In this document: piece after piece, positions 26,797-34,260 of the stretch | Layout: each line of letters starts with the position of its first letter | How positions within the stretch are numbered: position 1 is the stretch's first letter | Assembly (NCBI RefSeq): GCF_013409625.1 | Contig: NZ_JACCBF010000001.1 | Location: 2,731,001 to 2,795,000 of the forward strand | Source: Nocardioides kongjuensis | GTDB lineage: Bacteria > Actinomycetota > Actinomycetes > Propionibacteriales > Nocardioidaceae | Length of the DNA stretch: 64,000 nt | Direction of reading: 5' to 3' | Program-made: the position numbers and the translations under genes | Notes under the pieces: model-generated | The model's database searches: none | What the model was told of the DNA's origin: nothing | What the model saw: the letters and a program-made list of their open reading frames with translations, nothing else

Positions 26797-28037
26797 CAGT
26801 TGGACGCCTCCTCGGTGGGCTCCAGGCCCTGCTCGCGGAGGGCGGCGAGCCGGTCCTCGGTGACGTCCTCGGCGAGCTTGCGCCACTGCAGCAGCGAGTC
26901 GTCGGGGCGGTAGAGCTTCTCCGGCGGAGCGTCGGTGATCTCGACCATCCACTTGTCCTGGCCGGAGAACTGGCCGTGGAAGAGCCAGCGGACCGCGCCG
27001 AGGTACTTCGCGTAGAAGGGCAGCGTCTTCAATCCCTTCTGGAAGTCGGCCATCACGCCGACGTACAGGTGGTTGTCGGCGTCGACCGGCACGTAGAACT
27101 CGTAGTGGATGAAGGTCGGGTAGGCGATCCGGAGCACGCCGGGCATGCTGACCGAGGCGAAGCCCGGGAACTCCTGCGCGGCGATCACCGGGTTGACCTC
27201 GCGGTGGCTGCTGGTGTTGCCGATGTTGGTTGCCTGCTTCGGCGGCTTGGCCTTGTACCAGGCCAGGCCCGTCCAGCGGCCCAGGCCGGGGAAGTCCGCG
27301 GTCCAGTGCTGCTCCTGCTGGACCCGGTAGATCCACCGGTCCCGCTTGACGATCCGCGTGGTGTTCCAGACCGGCATCGGCTTGAACATCCGCCACAGGG
27401 CCGTGCGGTGGAGGTACTTGGCGTGGCCCTCGTCGTACCCGTTCTCGACCGCGAAGCGCCAGTTGCCCTCGCGGGCCTGGATCCGCTGCCCGAGCACGGC
27501 GGGGTTGGACACGAGCTCCTCGGGGAGCTGCTCGTCGATGGGGTGCGGCTTCTCGCCGTCGCCGACGTAGACCCAGACCATGCCGAGACGCTCCTCGACG
27601 TCGTACGTCGGCTGGGTGACCTTGCCGCAGATGGGCGACTGCGGCCCGTCGGTGATCGCGGCGACCAGGTCGCCGGTCTCGAGGTCGAACGTCCAGCCGT
27701 GGTAGACGCAGGAGATGGCTCCCGGGAACTGCTTGTTGCCGTTGCTGAGCGGCACCCCGCGGTGGGGGCACCGGTTCTTCATCCCGTAGAGCTTGCCCTT
27801 GTCGCGGATGACGAAGAGGTCCTCGCCGAGAAGCTTGACGCGGTGGGGGCGCTCGCCGACCTGGTCGGCGAAGCAGACCGGGTACCAGTAGCCCCGGAAG
27901 CCGGCCGCGGCAGCCTGGTAGTGCGGCCACGTCGACCAGTCCTGCCGACCGGGCAGCTTGCCCTCGCGGTGGCGGGGGGTGCGGGGGCGGCGGGCCTTGC
28001 CGTCCGGTGGGGTGGTCGGGCTCACGGTCTCGGTCAT
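26796..28037 (-). CDS. Rieske non-heme iron aromatic oxygenase, large (catalytic) subunit
   Basis: 413 residues. The Rieske [2Fe-2S] centre is CPHRG (C90, H92) and CVYHG (C110, H113). The mononuclear iron site is NGYDEGHAKYLH (bridging D202, H205, H210) with D361 in GQDKWMVE as third ligand. The sequence resembles carbazole 1,9a-dioxygenase-type homotrimeric oxygenases, and no small (beta) subunit gene is nearby, consistent with that alpha-only group. It would hydroxylate an aromatic ring using electrons from the divergent ferredoxin and reductase genes. It is first in a minus-strand operon; the 186-base divergent promoter contains strong dyads at 28080 and 28139. The ring substrate is unknown. 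Confidence 0.9.
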   Translation of the reverse strand: MTETVSPTTPPDGKARRPRTPRHREGKLPGRQDWSTWPHYQAAAAGFRGYWYPVCFADQVGERPHRVKLLGEDLFVIRDKGKLYGMKNRCPHRGVPLSNGNKQFPGAISCVYHGWTFDLETGDLVAAITDGPQSPICGKVTQPTYDVEERLGMVWVYVGDGEKPHPIDEQLPEELVSNPAVLGQRIQAREGNWRFAVENGYDEGHAKYLHRTALWRMFKPMPVWNTTRIVKRDRWIYRVQQEQHWTADFPGLGRWTGLAWYKAKPPKQATNIGNTSSHREVNPVIAAQEFPGFASVSMPGVLRIAYPTFIHYEFYVPVDADNHLYVGVMADFQKGLKTLPFYAKYLGAVRWLFHGQFSGQDKWMVEITDAPPEKLYRPDDSLLQWRKLAEDVTEDRLAALREQGLEPTEEASN

Positions 28038-28067
28038 GGCAGCAGATCACCACCGGGTCGCCGCCCC

Positions 28068-28117
28068 GACAAGGGAGGTGGTTCGCCAGGCGAACCGGCG
28101 GCACGAATTCCCTTGTC
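28068..28117. promoter_or_regulatory. Nested inverted repeats in the Rieske/ferredoxin-reductase promoter
   Basis: The inner dyad GGTTCG-CCAGG-CGAACC (28080-28096) is perfect, and in fact GGTTCGCC-A-GGCGAACC. It is flanked by perfect outer arms GACAAGGGA (28068-28076) and TCCCTTGTC (28109-28117). It lies 31 bases upstream of the Rieske start and about 107 bases before the reductase start. It is the best example of the motif shared by many promoters here. A regulator operator is the most likely meaning. Confidence 0.55.
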
Positions 28118-28138
28118 AGGAGCGACATTTCCGGCGGT

Positions 28139-28155
28139 GGTTCGCTCAGCAGTCC
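28139..28155. promoter_or_regulatory. Second copy of the 17-bp motif, reductase side
   Basis: GGTTCG-CTCAG-CAGTCC has an exact left half and a degenerate right half. It lies closer to the ferredoxin-reductase gene (start 28224), so each divergent transcript may have its own site. The left half and spacer are identical to the site at 33610 upstream of the amine oxidase. Confidence 0.4.
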
Positions 28156-28223
28156 AGGTGCGCGGACACCTCCCGGACCTCGCTGCATCCTCGTCGGTGT
28201 CCCCCGAGATGAGGAGTTCACCC

Positions 28224-29216
28224 ATGGACGCACCGTCCCCGATGACCACCGACGTGCTGATCGTCGGCGCCGGCCCGACCGGGCTCTACGGCGCCTACTA
28301 CGCGGGCTTCCGTGGCCTCTCGACGGTCGTCGTCGACGTGCTGCCCCAGCCGGGCGGCCAGGTCAGCGCGCTCTACCCCGAGAAGGAGATCCGCGACGTC
28401 GCGGGCATCCCCTCGATCCGCGGTCGCGACTTCGTCGCCGGGCTCGTCGAGCAGGCGGGCGCCTACGCGCCCACCTACCGGCTGGGCCGCCAGGCGGTCG
28501 CCCTGACCCACGAGGACGACCACGCGCTGGTCACCCTCGACGACGGCACCGTGATCGCCGCCCGCGCCGTCGTGCTGACCGCGGGCATCGGTACGCCGAC
28601 CCCGCGGCCGCTGCCCTGCGGTGAGGAGTGGCTCGGCACCGGGCTCTCGTACTTCGTGCTCGACCCGTCGGCGCACGCCGACCAGGACGTCGTGGTCGTC
28701 GGCGGCGGCGACAGCGCGCTCGACTGGGCCGTCGCCCTCGAGGACGTCGCCCGGTCGGTGACGCTCGTGCACCGCCGGGCCGCCTTCCGTGGCCACGCCG
28801 CGACCCTGCAGCAGGTGCAGGCCGGACCGGCGACGCTGCACACCGACACCGAGGTCGTCGCGCTCGACGGCGACCTGGCCTCGGGGCGCCTCGAGAAGGT
28901 CACCCTGCGCGCGAAGGACGGCTCCGAGGTCGTCGTACCGGCGGACCACGTGATCGCCGCCCTCGGCTTCATCAGCGACCTCGGGCCGCTGCGCGAGTGG
29001 GGCCTGGAGCTCAACGCCCGCTCCGTCGTGGTCGACCGCTCGCAGCGCACCAACCTGCCGCGCGTCTTCGCCGCCGGCGACCTGACCGACTACCCGGGCA
29101 AGGTCAAGCTGATGTCGGTCGGCTTCGGCGAGGTCGCCACCGCGGTCAACCACGTCGCCGTGGACCTCGACCCCACGCTCACCCTCTTCCCCGGTCACTC
29201 GACCGACGGCCACTGA
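28224..29216 (+). CDS. FAD-dependent ferredoxin-NAD(P)H reductase, thioredoxin-reductase type
   Basis: 330 residues from ATG 28224, with GAGGAG at 28211. Two dinucleotide-binding segments are present: DVLIVGAGPTGLYGAYYAGFRG for FAD and VVVVGGGDSALDWAVAL for NAD(P)H, with a C-terminal FAD motif VFAAGDLTDYPGKVKLMSVGFGE. The CxxC redox pair of thioredoxin reductase is absent between them. The length and DYPGKVKL tail fit the YumC/Chlorobium-type ferredoxin-NADP+ reductases. It is followed 29 bases later by a ferredoxin gene and is divergent from the Rieske oxygenase, so it most probably starts the oxygenase electron chain. Confidence 0.87.
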   Translation: MDAPSPMTTDVLIVGAGPTGLYGAYYAGFRGLSTVVVDVLPQPGGQVSALYPEKEIRDVAGIPSIRGRDFVAGLVEQAGAYAPTYRLGRQAVALTHEDDHALVTLDDGTVIAARAVVLTAGIGTPTPRPLPCGEEWLGTGLSYFVLDPSAHADQDVVVVGGGDSALDWAVALEDVARSVTLVHRRAAFRGHAATLQQVQAGPATLHTDTEVVALDGDLASGRLEKVTLRAKDGSEVVVPADHVIAALGFISDLGPLREWGLELNARSVVVDRSQRTNLPRVFAAGDLTDYPGKVKLMSVGFGEVATAVNHVAVDLDPTLTLFPGHSTDGH

Positions 29217-29245
29217 CCGCCCCGACAAATCTGGAGGAATCCGCC

Positions 29246-29587
29246 ATGACGTACGTGATCGGTGCCGACTGCATCGACGAGCTGGACCGCTCCTGCATCG
29301 ACGTGTGTCCCGTCGACTGCATCTACGAGGGCGACCGCAAGAGCTACATCAACCCCGACGAGTGCATCGACTGCGGCGCGTGCGAGGTCGAGTGCCCCGT
29401 CTCCGCGATCTCGGTCGACCGCCTGGCCCGCACCATCCCCGAGAAGGCCGTCCACCTCGAGGACGCCCGCACGTTCTTCGACACCGTCCTCCCCGGTCGC
29501 GCGGAGCCGATCGGGAAGCCGGGCGGGGCCGGTCGGTACGGCGAGATCGGCGTCGACACGCCCCTCGTCGCGGCGTTCGACGGGTGA
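29246..29587 (+). CDS. 7Fe-type (3Fe-4S/4Fe-4S) ferredoxin
   Basis: 113 residues from ATG 29246 with GGAGG upstream. The cysteine pattern is C9, C17, C21-P, and C40-x2-C43-x2-C46-x3-C50-P. By analogy with FdxA-type ferredoxins, C9/C17/C50 would hold a [3Fe-4S] cluster and C21/C40/C43/C46 a [4Fe-4S] cluster; C25 is extra. The C-terminal half (EKAVHLEDARTFFDTVLP) is the usual helical tail of actinobacterial ferredoxins. It would carry electrons from the reductase just upstream to the Rieske oxygenase. This pairing is unusual, because many Rieske systems use a [2Fe-2S] ferredoxin. Two hairpins follow the gene. Confidence 0.9.
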   Translation: MTYVIGADCIDELDRSCIDVCPVDCIYEGDRKSYINPDECIDCGACEVECPVSAISVDRLARTIPEKAVHLEDARTFFDTVLPGRAEPIGKPGGAGRYGEIGVDTPLVAAFDG

Positions 29588-29596
29588 GCGGGGGGC

Positions 29597-29630
29597 TGCA
29601 TGAATCCCCGGCCGGCTGGGGATTCATGCA
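29597..29630. terminator. Terminator hairpin after the ferredoxin gene
   Basis: Perfect 13-base arms (29597-29609 and 29618-29630, starting TGCATGAATCCCC) enclose an 8-base loop, nine bases after the ferredoxin stop. The hairpin is less GC-rich than most of the region. Intrinsic terminator for the reductase-ferredoxin transcript. Confidence 0.7.
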
Positions 29631-29648
29631 CTTGTTGGGGGTTGCAAC

Positions 29649-29679
29649 GCCTGACAAGTGCAGGAGAAGCCTGACAAGT
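29649..29679. repeat. Short direct repeat between two terminators
   Basis: GCCTGACAAGT occurs at 29649-29659 and again at 29669-29679. The first copy can also pair with CACTTGT at 29629-29635. It looks like a small duplication within the intergenic region between convergent genes; no function was recognised. Confidence 0.4.
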
Positions 29680-29720
29680 ACGCAGGGGCGCGACGAGCTC
29701 GGCTCGTCGCGCCCCTGCGT
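29680..29720. terminator. Long bidirectional terminator hairpin
   Basis: Perfect 19-base arms (29680-29698 and 29702-29720) with a 3-base loop. It stands between the ferredoxin gene (plus) and the stop of the aldehyde dehydrogenase (29744, minus) and can serve both transcripts. Confidence 0.8.
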
Positions 29721-29743
29721 GCCTTCCGAGGAGTCCCGGCGGA

Positions 29744-31189
29744 TCAGGCGAGGTTGATGAAGGTCGTCTGGGTCTCGGTGAACTCGTCGATGGAGTACTC
29801 CCCCATCTCGCGGCCGTGGCCGCTCATCCCGAAGCCTCCCCAGGGCGAGCCCGGATCGATCAGCGGGAGCTGGTTCACGAACACGGTGCCAGCGCGCAGT
29901 CGCGGCGGCAGCGTGTGGGCGGTGGTGAGGTCCTTGGTCCACACCACGCCCGCCAGGCCGTACTCGGTGCCGTTGGCGCGCGCGACGGCCTCGTCCAGGT
30001 CGTCGTAGGGCATCACGGCGAGGACGGGGCCGAAGATCTCCTCGCGGGCGATGGCCATCTCGTCGCGAACGTCGGCGAAGACGGTGGGGCGGTAGAAGTA
30101 GCCGTTCGCCAGCTCACCGTCGACCCGGGAGCCGCCCGTGACGAGCTGCGCACCCTCGGCGCGGCCGGAGTCGACGTACGACGCCACACGGTCGAGGTGC
30201 TCGGCCGAGACCAGCGGGCCGACCACGGTGGTCGGGTCCTGGCCGGGGCCGATCGCGAGGCTGTCGGCGGCCGCCGCGAGCTTGGTGGTGAACTCGTCGG
30301 CGACCGAGCGGTGCACGAAGAAGCGGGTGTAGGCGCCGCAGGCCTGACCGGTGTTGAACACAGCACCCTGCAGGTTGCCGATGACGGCGGCGTCGAGGTC
30401 GGCGTCGGGGCAGATGATGCTGGGCGCCTTGCCGCCGAGCTCGAGCGAGACCCGCTTGAGGTCGTCGGCCGAGGCGCGGACGATCTCCTGGCCGACCGCG
30501 GTGGAGCCGGTGAAGGAGATCTTGTCGACGCCGGGGTGGGCGACGAGGGCACGGCCCGCGTCGGGGCCGCCGGTGACCAGGTTGACCACGCCGGGGGGTA
30601 CGCCCGCCTCGCGGCAGATCTCGACCAGCCGCACCGTGCTCAGCGGGGTCTGCTCGGCCGGCTTGAGCACGACGGCGTTGCCGGTCGCGAGGGCGGGTGC
30701 CAGCTTCCACGCGGCGATCGCGAAGGGGAAGTTCCACGGCGTGATGAGGCCGCAGACGCCGAGCGGTACCCGCCGCTGGTAGCTCAGGTTGCCGGGGATC
30801 GAGACCGGCGAGACCTTGCCCTCGATCTTCGTGGCCCAGCCGGCGTAGTAGCGGAACACCTGGGCCGCGAGCGGCAGGTTGATCTGGCTGCTGATGAAGG
30901 TCGGCTGGCCCTGGTCGAGGGTCTCCAGCGCGGCGATCTCCTCGGCGTCACGCTCGAGCAGGTCGGCGATGCGCCACAGCAGCCGACCGCGGGCGTCCGG
31001 GGTCATCGACTGCCAGGCGTCGGACTCGAAGCCGGCCCGGGCGGCCGCGACGGCCGCGTCGACGTCGGCCGCACCGCCGTCGGCGAAGGTGCCGATGGTC
31101 TCACCGGTCGCCGGGTTGATGGTCTCGGCGGTCGCTCCGCTGCTCGCGTCGACCCATTCGTCCGCGATCAGCAGCTGGGTGGTGTGCAT
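29744..31189 (-). CDS. Aldehyde dehydrogenase (phenylacetaldehyde/betaine aldehyde type)
   Basis: 481 residues from ATG 31189, with GAAGGAG upstream. Landmarks are PLGVCGLITPWNFPFAIAAWKLAPALATGNAVVLKPAE, ISFTGSTAVGQEIV, LELGGKAPSII with the catalytic Glu, NTGQACGAYTRFFVH with the catalytic Cys, and EEIFGPVLAVMPY. It lies 10 bases downstream of the small membrane protein gene and is co-directional with the copper amine oxidase. It most probably oxidises the aldehyde released by that amine oxidase to a carboxylic acid, for example arylacetaldehyde to arylacetate. The specific substrate is not readable from the sequence. Confidence 0.9.
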   Translation of the reverse strand: MHTTQLLIADEWVDASSGATAETINPATGETIGTFADGGAADVDAAVAAARAGFESDAWQSMTPDARGRLLWRIADLLERDAEEIAALETLDQGQPTFISSQINLPLAAQVFRYYAGWATKIEGKVSPVSIPGNLSYQRRVPLGVCGLITPWNFPFAIAAWKLAPALATGNAVVLKPAEQTPLSTVRLVEICREAGVPPGVVNLVTGGPDAGRALVAHPGVDKISFTGSTAVGQEIVRASADDLKRVSLELGGKAPSIICPDADLDAAVIGNLQGAVFNTGQACGAYTRFFVHRSVADEFTTKLAAAADSLAIGPGQDPTTVVGPLVSAEHLDRVASYVDSGRAEGAQLVTGGSRVDGELANGYFYRPTVFADVRDEMAIAREEIFGPVLAVMPYDDLDEAVARANGTEYGLAGVVWTKDLTTAHTLPPRLRAGTVFVNQLPLIDPGSPWGGFGMSGHGREMGEYSIDEFTETQTTFINLA

Positions 31190-31199
31190 GTGCTCTCCT

Positions 31200-31640
31200 T
31201 CAGGTATGACGGGGGTGGTGACGCCCGCAGATCAGGGCGAGGGCGGCCAGGACGACCTGGGAGGCGGCCAGCGTCACGGCGCCGTGCATGAGCAGGTCGA
31301 CGACCTCCGACAGGGCCACGTGTGCCGTGGCGCCGTCGTGGGTGTGCTCGAGGCCGAGGTGCACGAGCACCATGCCGACGCCGGATCCCGCCATCATGGC
31401 CAGCGCCGACCGGGCAGCGGCCCGGTGGCGCCAGACCGCGGGGACACAGCCGACGCAGAGCAACGAGAGGGCCAGCATCGGCAGGGACATCGCCCACAGC
31501 TCGCGGCCGCCGGCCGCGAGCAGGGCGAGGTGGAGCAGCAGGCAGGTCACCGCGGACCCGGCCACGACGGCCGGGGCCAGGTCGGCGACCTGGGCCCGGA
31601 CCGTCGTACGACGGACCGGCGCGAGCGCGCTCGTGGTCAT
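31200..31640 (-). CDS. Four-helix, His-rich membrane protein next to the amine oxidase
   Basis: 146 residues from ATG 31640, 11 bases after the amine oxidase stop. Four hydrophobic segments are visible (~20-45, ~48-65, ~75-95, ~115-135). His residues cluster at LGLEHTHDGATAHVAL between helices 3 and 4 and at the tail CGRHHPRHT. No family was recognised. The gene sits between the copper amine oxidase and its presumed aldehyde dehydrogenase, so a role in copper delivery or in assembly of the oxidase is attractive but inferred only from position and His content. It could equally be a transport-related accessory protein. Confidence 0.65.
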   Translation of the reverse strand: MTTSALAPVRRTTVRAQVADLAPAVVAGSAVTCLLLHLALLAAGGRELWAMSLPMLALSLLCVGCVPAVWRHRAAARSALAMMAGSGVGMVLVHLGLEHTHDGATAHVALSEVVDLLMHGAVTLAASQVVLAALALICGRHHPRHT

Positions 31641-31651
31641 CGCGGCGTCCG

Positions 31652-33538
31652 TCAGTGGCAGTGCTTGGGCGCGGTGGCCGGCACGTCGAGGGCGGGGTTC
31701 TTGTCGAAGAAGTTGACCGGCAACAGCATGAAGCCGGCCTTCTCCACCGGCATGACCGGCCAGTCCTCGGCACGCGGGATGTGCGTGACGCCGAGGGTGT
31801 GCCAGAGCACGACGTCGGTGTCGACGGTCGCCCGGTCGGCCTTGGTCCACTCGGGCAGGCCCGCACCAGAGCGGCTCTGGTTGGGGTACTCGCCCGCCGA
31901 GCGCATCTCGGTGGGCTCGTAGGGCGTGACCCAGATGTTGCGGGTGGCGAAGCCCGCCCGCTTGGCGATGAGCGAGGGCTCCTGCGCGAGCATGGTCGCC
32001 GAGGACCAGCCGGGCAGGAACTTGTAGCCGACCGGCACGCCCCACTTGTTGGTCTTGCCGCGGTTGAGCACGACCCAGTTGCGCGACGACTGGGTGTTGG
32101 TGATCGCGTCGCCGGTGTTCTCGGTCTCGATGACCGTCTTGCGCACGCCGATCGCGTTGCCCTGCGGGTTGTCCGGGCCGACCGGCACGGAGTAGGCGTC
32201 GTTCTGGACGACGGTGTTCTGCCAGCCGTCGACCTCCATGTCGAGGCGGAACGAGAACAGGTGCTGGTGGTAGGTGCCGATCAGGTTCTGCGCGATCGGC
32301 GTGCCGTGCTCGGCGACCTCGCCGTCCTCCACCGCGCGGGTCTGCACGATGCCGAGGAGCTTGACCTCCATCTGGATGGAGCCGTCCTGGTAGAAGTACC
32401 AGAAGAAGCCGTAGTGGTAGTTGCCGACCGTGCCGATGAAACTGACGACGAGGCGACGCGAGCGGCGGACGTCGACCTTCCCGGTCACCCAGTCGGTGTG
32501 CTTCCACAGGATGCCGTCGTCCTCCTCGTGGATGCAGATGGCGTTCTCGATGGTCATCGGCTCGCCGTCCTCGCCCGCCAGCACGGCGTCCAGGTAGACG
32601 ATCTCGCCGAGGCAGTCGCATCCCAGGCGCAGCGAGTTGGCCAGCTTGCCGAGGCCGTACTCGCCCACGTCGAAGGCGCTGCGCCAGAAGTGCTCCGAGC
32701 TCGGGTCGCCGTACGGCACGACCATCTCCGACAGCGAGCCGCGGTGCATGACCGAGCGGTACTCCTCGCCGTCCTTGTACTCCACGCCGTGCAGGACCAG
32801 GCCCTCCAGCGGGTGCATGTTGATCCGGAAGCGCCACTTCTGCCAGGTCAGCTCGGGCCCGTCGAGAGCGAAGCCGACGCCCTCGGGCTGGGTGATCTCC
32901 AGCGGCGCGACATCGGTGCGCATCGGCTGGTTGGCGTCGGCGGTGTAGTTGCAGAGGTCCGGGTTCATCGGGCGTACGCCGAAGTCGTGGACCGCGATGA
33001 CCTCCTCGCGCTGCAGGTCGACGACGGCCATGACGCCCTCGATGGGGTGGGCGTAGCCGTTGTCGTCCGGGAACTCGCGGTAGTAGGACACGGAGCCGGC
33101 GAGACGGCGCCCCTGGACGTCGATCTCGGCCATGTTGCCGACGCCCCACGGGTCGATCTGGACCTTGTCCATGTCCGTGATGCCGCGCTTCGCGAGCGCC
33201 TCGACGTAGCGCGGGTCCGCCTTGATCAGCTGGGGGGCGAGCGCGAACTCCTCGACCAGCACGGGCGCGGAGCCCTCGGTCACCTCGGTGACAGAGGCGA
33301 CCTTGTCAGCCTCGAGGTCGAGGACCACGTCGAACGTCTGGCTGGTGCTGCGGTCGAGGATCATGGCGCGCGCACGGCGGGGAACGGCGACGCCGTCGCG
33401 CAGCAGGCGCTTGTCGGGCTCGTCGGTGAAGACGGCGCTGAAGCCGGGCCGCTCACCTCCGATCCGCTCGGCGCGGACGAGGGCGGCGACCTGCCGGATC
33501 TCGTCGGCGGTCAGTGCGTCGAAGAGCTGGTTGCGCAC
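31652..33538 (-). CDS. Copper-containing primary amine oxidase (TPQ enzyme)
   Basis: 628 residues from GTG 33538 (AAAGGA upstream). It oxidises a primary amine to aldehyde, ammonia and H2O2. Copper ligands are H424 and H426 in GTYHQHLFSF and H586 in VTHIPRAEDWP. The general base is D290 in AFDVGEYGLG. The tyrosine that becomes topaquinone is Y374 in GTVGNYHYGFFW. The motif is usually NYD/E, so H375 is atypical. There is no signal peptide, so it is cytoplasmic like Arthrobacter phenethylamine and histamine oxidases. It precedes the membrane protein and aldehyde dehydrogenase genes in one operon and has its own promoter region with a 17-bp dyad at 33610. Confidence 0.9.
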   Translation of the reverse strand: MRNQLFDALTADEIRQVAALVRAERIGGERPGFSAVFTDEPDKRLLRDGVAVPRRARAMILDRSTSQTFDVVLDLEADKVASVTEVTEGSAPVLVEEFALAPQLIKADPRYVEALAKRGITDMDKVQIDPWGVGNMAEIDVQGRRLAGSVSYYREFPDDNGYAHPIEGVMAVVDLQREEVIAVHDFGVRPMNPDLCNYTADANQPMRTDVAPLEITQPEGVGFALDGPELTWQKWRFRINMHPLEGLVLHGVEYKDGEEYRSVMHRGSLSEMVVPYGDPSSEHFWRSAFDVGEYGLGKLANSLRLGCDCLGEIVYLDAVLAGEDGEPMTIENAICIHEEDDGILWKHTDWVTGKVDVRRSRRLVVSFIGTVGNYHYGFFWYFYQDGSIQMEVKLLGIVQTRAVEDGEVAEHGTPIAQNLIGTYHQHLFSFRLDMEVDGWQNTVVQNDAYSVPVGPDNPQGNAIGVRKTVIETENTGDAITNTQSSRNWVVLNRGKTNKWGVPVGYKFLPGWSSATMLAQEPSLIAKRAGFATRNIWVTPYEPTEMRSAGEYPNQSRSGAGLPEWTKADRATVDTDVVLWHTLGVTHIPRAEDWPVMPVEKAGFMLLPVNFFDKNPALDVPATAPKHCH

Positions 33539-33609
33539 GGTCGGTCCTTTCGCAGTGACGGTGGCGTGGCCACAACCAATCACCGTGCGGGGACCGCGGA
33601 AAAGGAAGT

Positions 33610-33626
33610 GGTTCGCTCAGCGGGCC
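33610..33626. promoter_or_regulatory. 17-bp motif upstream of the amine oxidase
   Basis: GGTTCG-CTCAG-CGGGCC lies 72 bases upstream of the amine oxidase start, in the 128-base gap after the TetR gene. The left half and spacer equal the 28139 site, which links amine oxidase and oxygenase control. Confidence 0.45.
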
Positions 33627-33666
33627 ACCAGGCCGAAACCCGCGCCAGGACCGGGGATTCGGCGCG

Positions 33667-34242
33667 TCAGGCGCCGGACAGGAGCGCCCGCATCCGGTCG
33701 AGCGCGACCTGCGTGCGAGCGGAGTCGCCGTAGACGAAGTGCTGGAGGACGAGCCCGTCGAGCGCCGCGAACACCAAGTCGGCAAGAGAGCCGTCGGGGT
33801 CATCGATGCCGCTGCTGTCGAGCGTGGCGGCGACCTGGGCGATGTAGTGGTCGTAGAGCGCGGCGACGTCGGGCAGTGATCCGTGGCCGCGCGCTGCGCG
33901 CAGCAGGAAGTCGTACTGGAGCAGCTGGCGGGCGGGATCGTCGGCGAGCAGCGCGACCAGGTCGCCGGCGAGGTCGGAGACGTCGTCAGCACGCAGGTGC
34001 GCAGCCGCGGCGTCGTGGCGGGCTGCGCGTTCGAAGGCGGCGGTGAGCATCGCCTCGCGGGTGCCGAAGTGGAAGCGCACCAGGCTGTGCGCCACACCGA
34101 TCCGCGCTGCCACCGACCGGTAGGTCACCTGGTCGGTGCCGAGCGTGCCGGCGATGTGGATCGCGGCATCGAGCAGGCGCTCTCGGGTGGCGTTGGCGGG
34201 CCCGGTCTCCTCGGGCTGGTCGGACTGGTCGGCTTGGCTCAC
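33667..34242 (-). CDS. TetR-family transcriptional regulator
   Basis: 191 residues from GTG 34242. The N-terminal DNA-binding domain is TRERLLDAAIHIAGTLGTDQVTYRSVAARIGVAHSLVRFHFGTREAMLTAAF, an ordinary TetR helix-turn-helix. The helical C-terminal ligand domain has no specific motif. It lies 18 bases after the alpha/beta hydrolase gene, so it is probably in the same transcript, and just upstream of the amine oxidase promoter. It may repress that operon or its own. The ligand is unknown. Confidence 0.87.
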   Translation of the reverse strand: MSQADQSDQPEETGPANATRERLLDAAIHIAGTLGTDQVTYRSVAARIGVAHSLVRFHFGTREAMLTAAFERAARHDAAAAHLRADDVSDLAGDLVALLADDPARQLLQYDFLLRAARGHGSLPDVAALYDHYIAQVAATLDSSGIDDPDGSLADLVFAALDGLVLQHFVYGDSARTQVALDRMRALLSGA

Positions 34243-34260
34243 GGGGCGATTGTGCTCCGC

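Noticed and set aside
29597..29720. Closely spaced repeats that could suggest a CRISPR or riboswitch
   Set aside because: The two large repeats are self-complementary hairpins between convergent genes and are better explained as terminators; the small direct repeat occurs only twice.
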